DNA from: Sphingobium terrigena
GTDB lineage: Bacteria; Pseudomonadota; Alphaproteobacteria; Sphingomonadales; Sphingomonadaceae
Reading direction: 5' to 3'
Assembly: GCF_003591655.1 (NCBI RefSeq)
Contig: NZ_QVRA01000010.1
Coordinates: 1-64,000, forward strand
Length of the DNA: 64,000 bases
Part shown: piece after piece, positions 7,914 to 16,087 of the stretch
How the letters are laid out: every line of letters begins with the position of its first letter
How positions within the stretch are numbered: the stretch's first letter is position 1
Position numbers and translations under genes: made by a program
Notes under the pieces: model-generated
Database searches by the model: none
Told to the model about the DNA's origin: nothing
The model's input: only the letters and a program-made list of their open reading frames with translations

Positions 7914-9197
7914 TCATGCGCTGAAATGATCGCCCGATGCGACGAGTGCTGCAAAGATGCCATCAAGCTGCTGCGCGTCGGTGCAATAGGGCGGCATCAG
8001 ATAGATGGTGTTGCCCAATGGCCGCAGCAAGAGGCCGTGTTGCAGGAAGAAAGCGCGCAGCCGCGGTGCAAGATCGGACAGATAGCCTGCGTCGGGCGTG
8101 ACGATGTCGATCGCCGCGATCGTGCCCAACTGGCGCGGATGGGCGAAGGCGGGGTGCTGCGCCAGCTTTGCGAGTCGCGTGGCAATCCCATCGGCCAGTG
8201 CGGCGATTCGCCCGCGTACATCCTCCTCCCGCCAGATGGCGAGATTGGCGACGGCTGCGGCGCAGGCGATGGCGTTGGCGGTGTAGCTGGACGAATGGTA
8301 GAAGAGCCGGGCGCGGTCGGTCGACCGGTGCGCCTCGAAAATCCGCGCCGTCGCCAGCGTCGCAGCGAGCGGGATCGCGCCGCCGGTAATGCCCTTGGCC
8401 ACGGCCATGATGTCCGGCACAACGCCCGCCTGCTCGCAGGCGAACAATGTGCCGGTGCGGCCCCAGCCGGTCATCACTTCATCGGCGATGAACAGCACGT
8501 CATGGCGACGGCAGATCGCCGCCATCTCGCGCAGGACATGCGGCGGATAGAGCAGCATCCCGCCAGCCCCCAGCACAAGCGGCTCGACGATGAAGGCGGC
8601 GGGCTTGTCGCGACAGGCCGCGTCCAGCGCGTCCAGGCAGGCTTGCTCCTTGCCCGGCGTTGGGAACGGGATGGTGCCGACATCGAACAGCAACGGCGAC
8701 CAGGCAGCATTATAGACGCCGCGTTCCCCCACCGACATCGTGCCGATCGTGTCGCCATGATAGCCATGTTCCAGCACCAGGATGCGGCTGCGTGGCTCTG
8801 CCAGCCCGTCGAGTGCCAGATTGTGCCAGTAGCCCAGCGCCATTTTGAGCGCGACCTCCACCGCCGTCGATCCGCTGTCGGAGAAAAAGACGTGGGCAAG
8901 CGGGTCGCAACCCGGCGCATGGGGCGCGATGTCGATCAGGCCGCGCGCCACCGTTTCGGCCGGTTCATGGGTGTAGCCGGCAAAGATCAGCTGATCCAGC
9001 TGCCCCGCCTGCTGCGCGATGGCAGCGGCGATGCGCGGATGGCAATGGCCATGCGTCGTCACCCACCAGCTGGAAATCCCGTCGATCAGCGTGCTGCCAT
9101 CAGCCAGATGCAGCAACGCCCCGTCGGCGCGCACGACATGGGGGATCGGCTCGTTCAGGCCATGCTGGGTGAAGGGGTGCCAGACGGGAGAGGTCAT
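7914..9197 (-). CDS. bioA: Adenosylmethionine-8-amino-7-oxononanoate aminotransferase
   Basis: A 427-residue PLP enzyme that transfers the amino group of S-adenosylmethionine to KAPA, giving DAPA in biotin synthesis. BioA features are visible: SSWWVTTHGHCHPRI near the N-terminus, HGYHGDTIGTMSVGERG in the middle, FIADEVMTGWGRTG, and VAKGITGG with the PLP lysine. The conserved tryptophans after the start (WHPFTQ) separate it from other class III aminotransferases. It is not next to bioF/bioD (about 4.8 kb away) and looks singly transcribed. No BioR-type operator was recognised. Confidence 0.96.
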   Translation of the reverse strand: MTSPVWHPFTQHGLNEPIPHVVRADGALLHLADGSTLIDGISSWWVTTHGHCHPRIAAAIAQQAGQLDQLIFAGYTHEPAETVARGLIDIAPHAPGCDPLAHVFFSDSGSTAVEVALKMALGYWHNLALDGLAEPRSRILVLEHGYHGDTIGTMSVGERGVYNAAWSPLLFDVGTIPFPTPGKEQACLDALDAACRDKPAAFIVEPLVLGAGGMLLYPPHVLREMAAICRRHDVLFIADEVMTGWGRTGTLFACEQAGVVPDIMAVAKGITGGAIPLAATLATARIFEAHRSTDRARLFYHSSSYTANAIACAAAVANLAIWREEDVRGRIAALADGIATRLAKLAQHPAFAHPRQLGTIAAIDIVTPDAGYLSDLAPRLRAFFLQHGLLLRPLGNTIYLMPPYCTDAQQLDGIFAALVASGDHFSA

Positions 9198-9314
9198 GGG
9201 GTGGCTTTAGGCGAGGGGAAGCCGAAGCGATAGCCGCCAAACGGACTTGCGCCGGGAACAGGAGCGTCCTTATGATGGAATGTCATCTGTGGGGCGCAGG
9301 TGACAAATGGGGGG

Positions 9315-10073
9315 ATGTCATTGAAACGCTGTTCGTTCTGGCTCGGCCTTGTCCTGAGCATGGGCATTTTCGCGATCGCGCCTGCCGACGCGCAGGAACG
9401 CTCCGCTGTCAGGCAGGGATTTCAACTCGCAACGAACAGCAACAAGCGGATTTTGGTCTTTCCGCCTTCGGTTCGCGTGGGCGCGCAATCGACCGGCGGC
9501 ATGTTTGAGCCCAACGCCGAATGGACCGAGCGGGCCAAGATGAATATCCAGGGCGCGCTCAAGATATTGCAGGCGAAACTGGGCAATCAGGTGATCGTCG
9601 CACCGGATGCGGATGGCGATCAGGCGCGCAATCTGCATGAACATATGTCCTTGTTCGCCGCCATCTCCCAAGCCGTGATCGAATATCAGTTCTTCGTGGG
9701 CAACCGGCTGCCGACCAAGAAACGCGACAATAAGGCGGAGATATTCGACTGGTCGATGGGCCAAAGTGTCGCGAACCTGCCCGGCGCGGACAGCGCGGAC
9801 TATGCTTTGTTCATCTACAACAAGGACGCCTACGGATCGACCGGGCGCAAAATGTTGCAGATGGTCGCGATGCTCGGAGGTGTAGGTGTCACGTCGGGTG
9901 AACATGTCGGCTATGCGGGCCTCATCGACCTGAAAACCGGCGATCTCCTTTGGCTCAATGCCGATGGCGCAATGGGCGGAGACGTGCGGGAGGTTGACGG
10001 GGCAGACAAGCGCGTTGCCCAACTGCTTGAAGATTTCCCCGGCAGCCAGATCGGCAAGGCCGCACAGCAATGA
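9315..10073 (+). CDS. Secreted protein of unknown function
   Basis: A 252-residue protein from the ATG at 9315, which gives a clean signal peptide (MSLKRCSFWLGLVLSMGIFA..APADAQ). A GTG at 9300 is an alternative start. The mature part has an early strand KRILVFPPSVRVG and later alternating strands and helices (ALFIYNKDAYG, GLIDLKTGDLLWLNAD), reminiscent of small periplasmic or outer-membrane-associated domains that sense or assemble. No family is recognised. It is translationally coupled by an ATGA overlap to the M48 peptidase gene, and a third secreted protein follows, so the three probably form one envelope system. Confidence 0.75.
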   Translation: MSLKRCSFWLGLVLSMGIFAIAPADAQERSAVRQGFQLATNSNKRILVFPPSVRVGAQSTGGMFEPNAEWTERAKMNIQGALKILQAKLGNQVIVAPDADGDQARNLHEHMSLFAAISQAVIEYQFFVGNRLPTKKRDNKAEIFDWSMGQSVANLPGADSADYALFIYNKDAYGSTGRKMLQMVAMLGGVGVTSGEHVGYAGLIDLKTGDLLWLNADGAMGGDVREVDGADKRVAQLLEDFPGSQIGKAAQQ

Positions 10074-11269
10074 GGCGTATTGTCGCACGGGTTGCAGCCG
10101 GACTCGCGTGTCTCCTCGCGCAGGCTGCCGCCGCAGCGCCTGCCCTGCCTCCCCCTTATGCTGGCGCATACCAACCGCAGGGTGTCGATGAGATTGGACT
10201 CTGGCGGGAGATGGACGAGGATGAGCAGCGCCTTGCCTCATCCAGTCTGGTCATTCGGGACGAAAAGCTGACCCGCTATTTGACCAAGATCTTGTGCGAT
10301 ACCGTAGGCGCAGACCGGTGCAACTCGGCACGCATCTATGTCGTACGAGAACCGACCGTCAATGCAAGCATGGCACCCAATGGAACCATGCGCATATTCA
10401 GCGGCATTCTCCTTCGCTTCCAAAATGAAGCGCAGTTAGGCGCAGTCCTAGGCCATGAGTTTGGCCATTTTGAAGGCCGTCACTCGTTGGTGCATTTCAA
10501 GTCGAGGCGGCAAGGCACCGATCTTCTGGCTTGGGCGGCGGTGCTGGCGAGCCTTGCCCCCAGCTATGATGTTCGGCGGTCCTACCAGGATTTGAAATTG
10601 TCGGTGTATGGCAACCTGTATCGGTTCGGCAGGGATCAGGAGCGGGAGGCGGACGCCCTGGGAATCAGCTATCTGAACAGGAGTCAATTTCCGCCGCAGG
10701 CCGGGTCACAATTCTGGCAGAATATTATGGCGGAATTCGAGGCATCTGCGCGGGCGAGGGGATTGAAAAAGCCGAACTTCGAGCGGATAGCCTTTACTGC
10801 ATCGCATCCGCCGCACGGCGAGCGCGCGGCGACGCTGGCGAAGCTCGCCCTGCCCGATGCGGCGGCGCGGGATGCGGGTGCTGATCGGTATCGCGCTGCC
10901 CTTGCGCCATGGCTGCCACTGTTCCTGGAAGATCAGATCAAACTCAATGATTTTGGTGCGAGCGATTATCTCATTCAATCACTGGCACAGTCTGACTGGA
11001 CAGCGCCTTTGTGGTTCGCGCGCGGCGAACTCTATCGGTCGCGCGGTGCCCAGCGCGATCTGGTCAACGCTGCCGAATTTTACGCACAGGCCATAGCGGC
11101 CGACGGGAGCATGGCTGACGCCTATCGGGGGCTTGGCCTGTCCCTCGTCAAGACCGGTCGTCGCTCCGAAGGCGCGCAGGCGTTGCGGACCTATCTCGAA
11201 AAGAAACCGGGCGCGAGCGATGCGTCCATGATTCTGATGATGCTGCCAAAGGAAGGGACGGGCAATTGA
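10070..11269 (+). CDS. Secreted M48 metalloprotease with TPR-like tail
   Basis: A 399-residue protein. The signal peptide covers about residues 1-23 (cleavage near AAAAAPALP). The M48 zinc protease motif is H129-E-F-G-H133, with the third ligand in E-R-E-A-D (E193). The C-terminal third (about 300-390) is helical with a TPR-like repeat (LVNAAEFYAQAIAADGSMAD, AYRGLGLSLVKTGRRSEGAQ). This matches BepA-type periplasmic proteases that check outer-membrane protein assembly. It starts within the stop codon of the preceding gene and its stop overlaps the TTG start of the next, so the three genes are co-translated. Confidence 0.88.
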   Translation: MRRIVARVAAGLACLLAQAAAAAPALPPPYAGAYQPQGVDEIGLWREMDEDEQRLASSSLVIRDEKLTRYLTKILCDTVGADRCNSARIYVVREPTVNASMAPNGTMRIFSGILLRFQNEAQLGAVLGHEFGHFEGRHSLVHFKSRRQGTDLLAWAAVLASLAPSYDVRRSYQDLKLSVYGNLYRFGRDQEREADALGISYLNRSQFPPQAGSQFWQNIMAEFEASARARGLKKPNFERIAFTASHPPHGERAATLAKLALPDAAARDAGADRYRAALAPWLPLFLEDQIKLNDFGASDYLIQSLAQSDWTAPLWFARGELYRSRGAQRDLVNAAEFYAQAIAADGSMADAYRGLGLSLVKTGRRSEGAQALRTYLEKKPGASDASMILMMLPKEGTGN

Positions 11270-11868
11270 CCGCAAAAACCCGCATCATGGCGGTTGCGAT
11301 GATCGCGACTGGCCTCCTCTCGCTCGCATCGCCAAGCCTTGCGCACAAACTCCATGAAAAAGGGGCAGCCGTCGCCGTTGCCAATGCGCCGCTCTGGGTG
11401 ACGCCCTCGCGCGACTGGAACCAGTTGAGCGGGCGCATCGGCAAATATGCCGAGACCTGGACGCTGGACGGCGGACAACTGAACGACGTTACCTTCTATG
11501 GCGGCATTCCCGCAGGTGAGTCGTTGGTAAGGGAGCGGAGCAAGAAGCACGATCCCTTGCCCAAATTCACGGCGGAAACTCTGTTGATTGAAGTGCCCGA
11601 ACTTGTCGAGCGCACCTATCGTGCGTTCAAGGGCATAGGCACTTTCTCCCTGATCTCAACCGATCCGGCTCCATTTCTGGGCAAGGACGGCGTGCGTTTC
11701 ACCTATGAATATACGGACGATGACGAACTGACGCGAAAGGGAGAAGCGAGGGCGGCGATCATCGGCGGCAAGCTCTACATGATGACCTTTGATGCGCCGC
11801 GCCTCAACTATTTCGGCAAGACAATCGCTGACTATCGAGCGCTGGCAGACTCCGCCACGCTTCGATAG
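11266..11868 (+). CDS. Exported protein of unknown function
   Basis: A 200-residue protein read from a TTG start that overlaps the M48 gene stop (TTGA). The N-terminus has a signal peptide (MAVAMIATGLLSLASPSLAH). The mature protein has a beta-rich pattern (WNQLSGRIGKYAETWTLDG, VRFTYEYTDDDELTRKGEAR, GGKLYMMTFDAPRLNYF) like small lipoprotein or lipocalin-like domains. No family is recognised. Co-translation with the M48 peptidase suggests a partner or substrate in the periplasm. Confidence 0.75.
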   Translation: MTAKTRIMAVAMIATGLLSLASPSLAHKLHEKGAAVAVANAPLWVTPSRDWNQLSGRIGKYAETWTLDGGQLNDVTFYGGIPAGESLVRERSKKHDPLPKFTAETLLIEVPELVERTYRAFKGIGTFSLISTDPAPFLGKDGVRFTYEYTDDDELTRKGEARAAIIGGKLYMMTFDAPRLNYFGKTIADYRALADSATLR

Positions 11869-11892
11869 CCGCGATTATCAAGCAGGCGGTCC

Positions 11893-13932
11893 TTACCAGA
11901 TCTTCACCCGCTCTTCCGGTTTCAGGCTCAGCTTGCCGTCTGGCGCGGGTTTGAAGGCGTCATACCAGGTGTCGAAATTGCGCACGATGTCGGCGCGATA
12001 TTGTGATGGGGCGTGCGGGTCGGTGACCAGCCGCTGGCGCAGGTTCGCCTCGCGATAATTGCGCCGCCACACCTGCGCCCAGCCCAGGAAAAAGCGCTGG
12101 TCGCCGGTCATGCCGTCGATCACCGGTGCGGGCTTGCCGCCCAGCGATGCGTGATAGGCGTCGAGCGCCACAGCCAGCCCGCCCAGATCGCCGATATTCT
12201 CGCCCAGCGTGAACGCCCCCTTCACATGCGCGCCGGGGAAGGGTTCATAGGCATCATATTGCTTGATCAGCTTGTCGGTCAGCCCCTTGAAATTGGCGAC
12301 GTCGGCATCGGTCCACCACTGGTTGAGCTTGCCGGTCTCGTCATATTTCGCGCCCTGATCGTCGAAATGATGGCTCAGTTCATGGCCGATCACCGCGCCG
12401 ATGCCGCCATAATTGACGGCCGGGTCGGCATGGGGATCAAAGAAGGGCGGTTGCAGGATGGCGGCAGGGAACACGATCTCGACCATGCCGAAATTAGCGT
12501 AAGCGTTGATCTCCATCGGGGTCATGCCCCATTCCCAGCGATAGATGGGCTTGCCGAGCTTGCCGATATTATAGTCGAAATCAAACTGGCTGGCGCGCAT
12601 CGCATTGCCCAGCAGGTCGTCGCGCTGGATGGTCAGGCCCGTATAGTCGCGCCATTTGTCGGGATAACCGATCTTGGGGGTGAAGGCCGCCAGCTTCTTG
12701 TGTGCGCGCGCCTTGGCGGTGTCGCTCATCCAGGGCAGGCCGTCGATGCGGCGGCCCATGGCGGCGATCACATTCTTGACCAGAATGTCCATTGCCGCCT
12801 TGGTCTCTGGCGGGAAATATTGCGCGACATAGGCCTTGCCGACTTCCTCGCCGAGCGAGTCCTTGAGGAAATCGACGCCCCGCTTCCAGCGCGCCTCACG
12901 CTCCGGCGTGCCGGACAGGGTGGTGCCGTAAAAGGCGAAGTCGGCGTTGGCGATGCTGTCGGGCAGCTTGTCGGCATAGGTGTGCAGGCTGCGCAGCAAC
13001 AATGCGTCCTTCAGCACGCCGATCGGTGCCTTGGCGATCAGCGCGGCTTCCCCGGTGATCGCCGAAGGCTGGGCGACGAGCAGGTCGGTGGGGGTCAGGC
13101 CGTTGGCCTTGAAATAGGCAGCGAAGTCGAAGCCGGGCGCGGCCTTTTGCAGCGCGGCCAGCGTCAGCTTGTTATAGGTCCTGTCAGCGTCGCGGCTGTC
13201 AATCTGGGTCCAGTGGACCTTGGCGATTTCCGTTTCGAACGCCATTAGCGCGGCGGCGCGGGCCTGGGCGTCAGCTTCACCCGCCAGCGTCAGCATCGTC
13301 TCCAGATGCGCCACATAGGCGGCGCGGATCTTGGCCATTTCCGGCTTTTCATCCAGATAATAGTCGCGGTCGGGCAGGCCAAGGCCGCTCTGGCTCATCG
13401 AGAGGATGTAGGTTTCGGGGTCCTTGTCATCCTGCCCGACATAGAAGCGGAACGGGCCGCTGATTCCGCTGCGTGCTGCCTTGGCGGCGACAAGCGCGTA
13501 CCCGGCCTTGTCCTTCACGCCCTTGATCTCGGCCAGCCAGGGCTTGATCGGGGCCAGTCCCTTCGCCTCGACCGCAGCGGTGTCGAGATAGCTGGCATAG
13601 GCCGCGCCGATCTTGCTGTTGGCGTCGCCCTTGGCCGCGTCCAGGATCGCGCGGGTGCGGCTGCGCGACAGTTCGTCCAGCGTGTTGAACGCGCCATAGT
13701 TGGACTTGTCGGCGGGAATGGGCGTGTTCTTTGCCCATGTGCCGTTGGCATGGAGGTAGAAATCATCGCCGACCTTTACCGACGGGTCCATGCCCGCGGC
13801 GTCGAAGCCATAGCTGCCATAGGTCGGCTTGGCGGGGGCGGTAGCGGTTGGCGTGGCAGGCTGTTGCGCGTGCGCGATGCCGGCGGTCAGCGCGAGCGCG
13901 GAGGCGGCAGCGCGCAGGAGGAGGTGGTTCAT
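11893..13932 (-). CDS. M13 family metallopeptidase (neprilysin-like)
   Basis: A 679-residue secreted zinc peptidase. I chose the ATG at 13932 because it has an upstream AAGGGA and gives a proper signal peptide (MNHLLLRAAASALALTAGIAHA); an earlier in-frame ATG adds 13 residues. The zinc site is H517-E-L-S-H521 (VIGHELSHHFDDQG), followed by ENIGDLGG with the third ligand. NAYANFG upstream is the family's substrate-binding N-A-x-Y/F region. The C-terminus ends in Trp after R-V-K-I, as in M13 enzymes. The role is periplasmic peptide degradation. It converges with the M48 operon. Confidence 0.95.
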   Translation of the reverse strand: MNHLLLRAAASALALTAGIAHAQQPATPTATAPAKPTYGSYGFDAAGMDPSVKVGDDFYLHANGTWAKNTPIPADKSNYGAFNTLDELSRSRTRAILDAAKGDANSKIGAAYASYLDTAAVEAKGLAPIKPWLAEIKGVKDKAGYALVAAKAARSGISGPFRFYVGQDDKDPETYILSMSQSGLGLPDRDYYLDEKPEMAKIRAAYVAHLETMLTLAGEADAQARAAALMAFETEIAKVHWTQIDSRDADRTYNKLTLAALQKAAPGFDFAAYFKANGLTPTDLLVAQPSAITGEAALIAKAPIGVLKDALLLRSLHTYADKLPDSIANADFAFYGTTLSGTPEREARWKRGVDFLKDSLGEEVGKAYVAQYFPPETKAAMDILVKNVIAAMGRRIDGLPWMSDTAKARAHKKLAAFTPKIGYPDKWRDYTGLTIQRDDLLGNAMRASQFDFDYNIGKLGKPIYRWEWGMTPMEINAYANFGMVEIVFPAAILQPPFFDPHADPAVNYGGIGAVIGHELSHHFDDQGAKYDETGKLNQWWTDADVANFKGLTDKLIKQYDAYEPFPGAHVKGAFTLGENIGDLGGLAVALDAYHASLGGKPAPVIDGMTGDQRFFLGWAQVWRRNYREANLRQRLVTDPHAPSQYRADIVRNFDTWYDAFKPAPDGKLSLKPEERVKIW

Positions 13933-14033
13933 CAAAGCATCCCTTGCTTGAGTGGGCGCGGCGAACCGCACCCGGCATGACGGGACTTGAACGCCTGTCC
14001 AACTATCCTGTCCATGTCGTTGGTCGAATATTA

Positions 14034-14663
14034 TCAGCCGTTGAAAGGATCGGAAAGCCGGATATGCGCGGCAAAGGCGGCGGCCAGCTTGGCGGGACCA
14101 AGCGGATCGAGCAAAGGCAGGCGGCCAAGGCTGGGGACTTTCGCCAGCTGCGGGATGATCCGTTCATTTTCTTCATGGCGCTCGCCGATGAAGGCGATGC
14201 CCGCGATCGGCACTTTGCGGGTGCGCAGCGCTTCGATGCTGAGCAGGCTGTGGTTGATCGTGCCGAGCGCGGTGCGGGCGCACAATATGACGGGCTGGCC
14301 CCAATAAGCGAACAGGTCTGCCATCAGCAGCGTCTCGCTGACCGGCACCAGCACGCCGCCCGCGCCCTCCACGACCAGCGGACCATCGACCTGCGGCAGG
14401 GTCAGGCGGTCGAGACTGATCTCTACCCCGTCGATCCGCGCGGCGAGATGGGGGGAGGCGGGGGTAGTCAGGCGATAGGCTTCGGGCAGGATATGCCTGG
14501 CGGGCAGGCCGGAGAGGCGGGCGACCTCCTCCTTGTCGCCATCTGGATCGATGCCGGCCTGGATCGGCTTCCAATAATGCGCTCCCAGCATCGCGGCCAA
14601 GCCAGCTGCGAATACCGTCTTGCCGATGCCGGTGTCGGTGCCGGTGATGACGAAGATGGTCAT
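14034..14663 (-). CDS. bioD: Dethiobiotin synthetase
   Basis: A 209-residue ATP-dependent carboxylase that closes DAPA to dethiobiotin. The P-loop is ITGTDTGIGKTVFAAG (residues 6-21). Later marks are WKPIQAG, EGAGGVLVPV, and the nucleotide-base region near FIGERHEENER. The start ATG overlaps the bioF stop (ATGA), so translation is coupled. It follows bioF in the minus-strand operon. Confidence 0.96.
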   Translation of the reverse strand: MTIFVITGTDTGIGKTVFAAGLAAMLGAHYWKPIQAGIDPDGDKEEVARLSGLPARHILPEAYRLTTPASPHLAARIDGVEISLDRLTLPQVDGPLVVEGAGGVLVPVSETLLMADLFAYWGQPVILCARTALGTINHSLLSIEALRTRKVPIAGIAFIGERHEENERIIPQLAKVPSLGRLPLLDPLGPAKLAAAFAAHIRLSDPFNG

Positions 14664-15784
14664 TTGACGATCCGCACAAGTTCACGGCCCAGCGCGGCGA
14701 TGTCGGCGCGGCTGACGTTGAGGGTGAGCGAGATACGCAACCGGCTGGTGCCGGGCGGGACGGTGGGCGGGCGGATGCCGCGCACGTCGAAGCCGGCTTC
14801 CTGCAGGGCGGCGGCGGCGGCCATGGTGCGGGCGTCGCCACCCAATATGACCGGCACGATCTGGCTGCGTGGGGCGGGCAGGCCGAGCGGGCCGCAGATG
14901 GATTCGGCTGCGTCCTGCCGCAACGTCGTCAGCCGGTCGCGGAGGTCGCTCGCTTCCTCGATCCGGTCGAGCGCGGCAGAGACGGCGACCGCCATCAGCG
15001 GCGAGGGCGCGGTGGAAAAGATGAAGGCGCGGGCGCGGTTGATGAGATAATCGATATGGATGCGCTGGCCGCAGATCAGCGCGCCTTCGACCCCCATCGC
15101 CTTGCCGCAGGTGTGCAGGGTGATGACATTGTGCAGGCCATCAAGCCCGGCGGAAAGCCCGCGTCCGCCCGGACCGAATACGCCGGTGCCATGGGCTTCG
15201 TCCAGGATCAGCATCCCGCCATGTTTGGCCGCCAGCTTGGCGAGATCGGCCAGCGGGGCGATGTCGCCGTCCATCGAATAGAGGGTTTCGACCGCGATCC
15301 AGATGCGGCCCTTGCCCCCTTCGGCGCGGAAGGCGGCGATCAGGTCGGCGAAGCTCTGCACGTCGTTGTGGCGGGCGAACATAGCGGCGGCCTTGCTCAT
15401 GCGGATACCGTCATGGGCGCTGGCATGGATCAGTTCATCGGCGACGATCAGGTCGCCGCGCTGGGGCAGGGTGGCGAACAGGGCGAGGTTGCCTGCATAG
15501 CCATTGGCGACGAACAAAGCGGCCTGGGTGCGGAAGAAGTCGGCGGCCTTCGCCTCCAGCCCTTCATGTTCGGGGGCATTGCCGCGTAGCAGGCGCGATC
15601 CGCCGGACCCGACCGGCACGCCGCGCCCGATCGCGTCGGCCACAGCACCCGCAATGATCGGATCGCCCGACAGGCCGAGATAGTCGTTGGAGGCAAAATC
15701 ACGGCCCGACCGGGGGATCAGGCGGCGCAACCGGCCACGCGATTCCAGCGCGGCCAGCTGTCTGGCAAAGGGTTCGGCGGTCAT
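14660..15784 (-). CDS. bioF: 8-amino-7-oxononanoate synthase
   Basis: A 374-residue PLP enzyme that condenses a pimeloyl thioester with alanine to KAPA. I chose MTAEPFARQLAAL at 15784; the frame stays open upstream, but that extension is low-complexity and lacks family similarity. FASNDYLGLSGDP, GSGGSRLLRG, LILDEAHGTGVFGPGGRG and the PLP-lysine motif HTCGKAMG are visible. It is the first gene of bioF-bioD. bioB and the pimelate-making genes are not in the window. Confidence 0.95.
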   Translation of the reverse strand: MTAEPFARQLAALESRGRLRRLIPRSGRDFASNDYLGLSGDPIIAGAVADAIGRGVPVGSGGSRLLRGNAPEHEGLEAKAADFFRTQAALFVANGYAGNLALFATLPQRGDLIVADELIHASAHDGIRMSKAAAMFARHNDVQSFADLIAAFRAEGGKGRIWIAVETLYSMDGDIAPLADLAKLAAKHGGMLILDEAHGTGVFGPGGRGLSAGLDGLHNVITLHTCGKAMGVEGALICGQRIHIDYLINRARAFIFSTAPSPLMAVAVSAALDRIEEASDLRDRLTTLRQDAAESICGPLGLPAPRSQIVPVILGGDARTMAAAAALQEAGFDVRGIRPPTVPPGTSRLRISLTLNVSRADIAALGRELVRIVK

Positions 15785-16087
15785 GGCCGGGGCTATAGGC
15801 GCGGGGGCGGAACTTCGCAAACTTCGCCCATATCGATATATGTAAATTTTAGGCGAAACTTTGCGCGGCCCCCGGCGCGGCGGCGGGGGCGGGACGGACG
15901 ATGCGAAAGAGCGGATCGGGCGGGACTGTAGCAGGATGGGGGGATGTAGGACAGGGTGAGGATGGTCGGACATCGGCCCCCTGGTAGGGGTGACTTTTCC
16001 TTGATCCATTCGCGTTTCGAGCGGAGCCAATAAACCAATCAAGCCTGCCCGCGACCGACGCCCTATGGGCACTGCTGCCAATGACTG
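15785..16087. other. Intergenic region, no gene seen
   Basis: These 303 bases separate bioF from the broken peptidase gene. An AT-rich patch (about 15830-15852, TATCGATATATGTAAATTTTA) lies 45-70 bases upstream of the bioF start and is the likely bioF promoter region. It does not match the BioR consensus. I see no coding sequence or hairpin of note. Confidence 0.5.

Noticed and set aside
15820..15860. BioR operator before bioF
   Set aside because: The AT-rich stretch does not match the known BioR palindrome (TTATCTATAA type).
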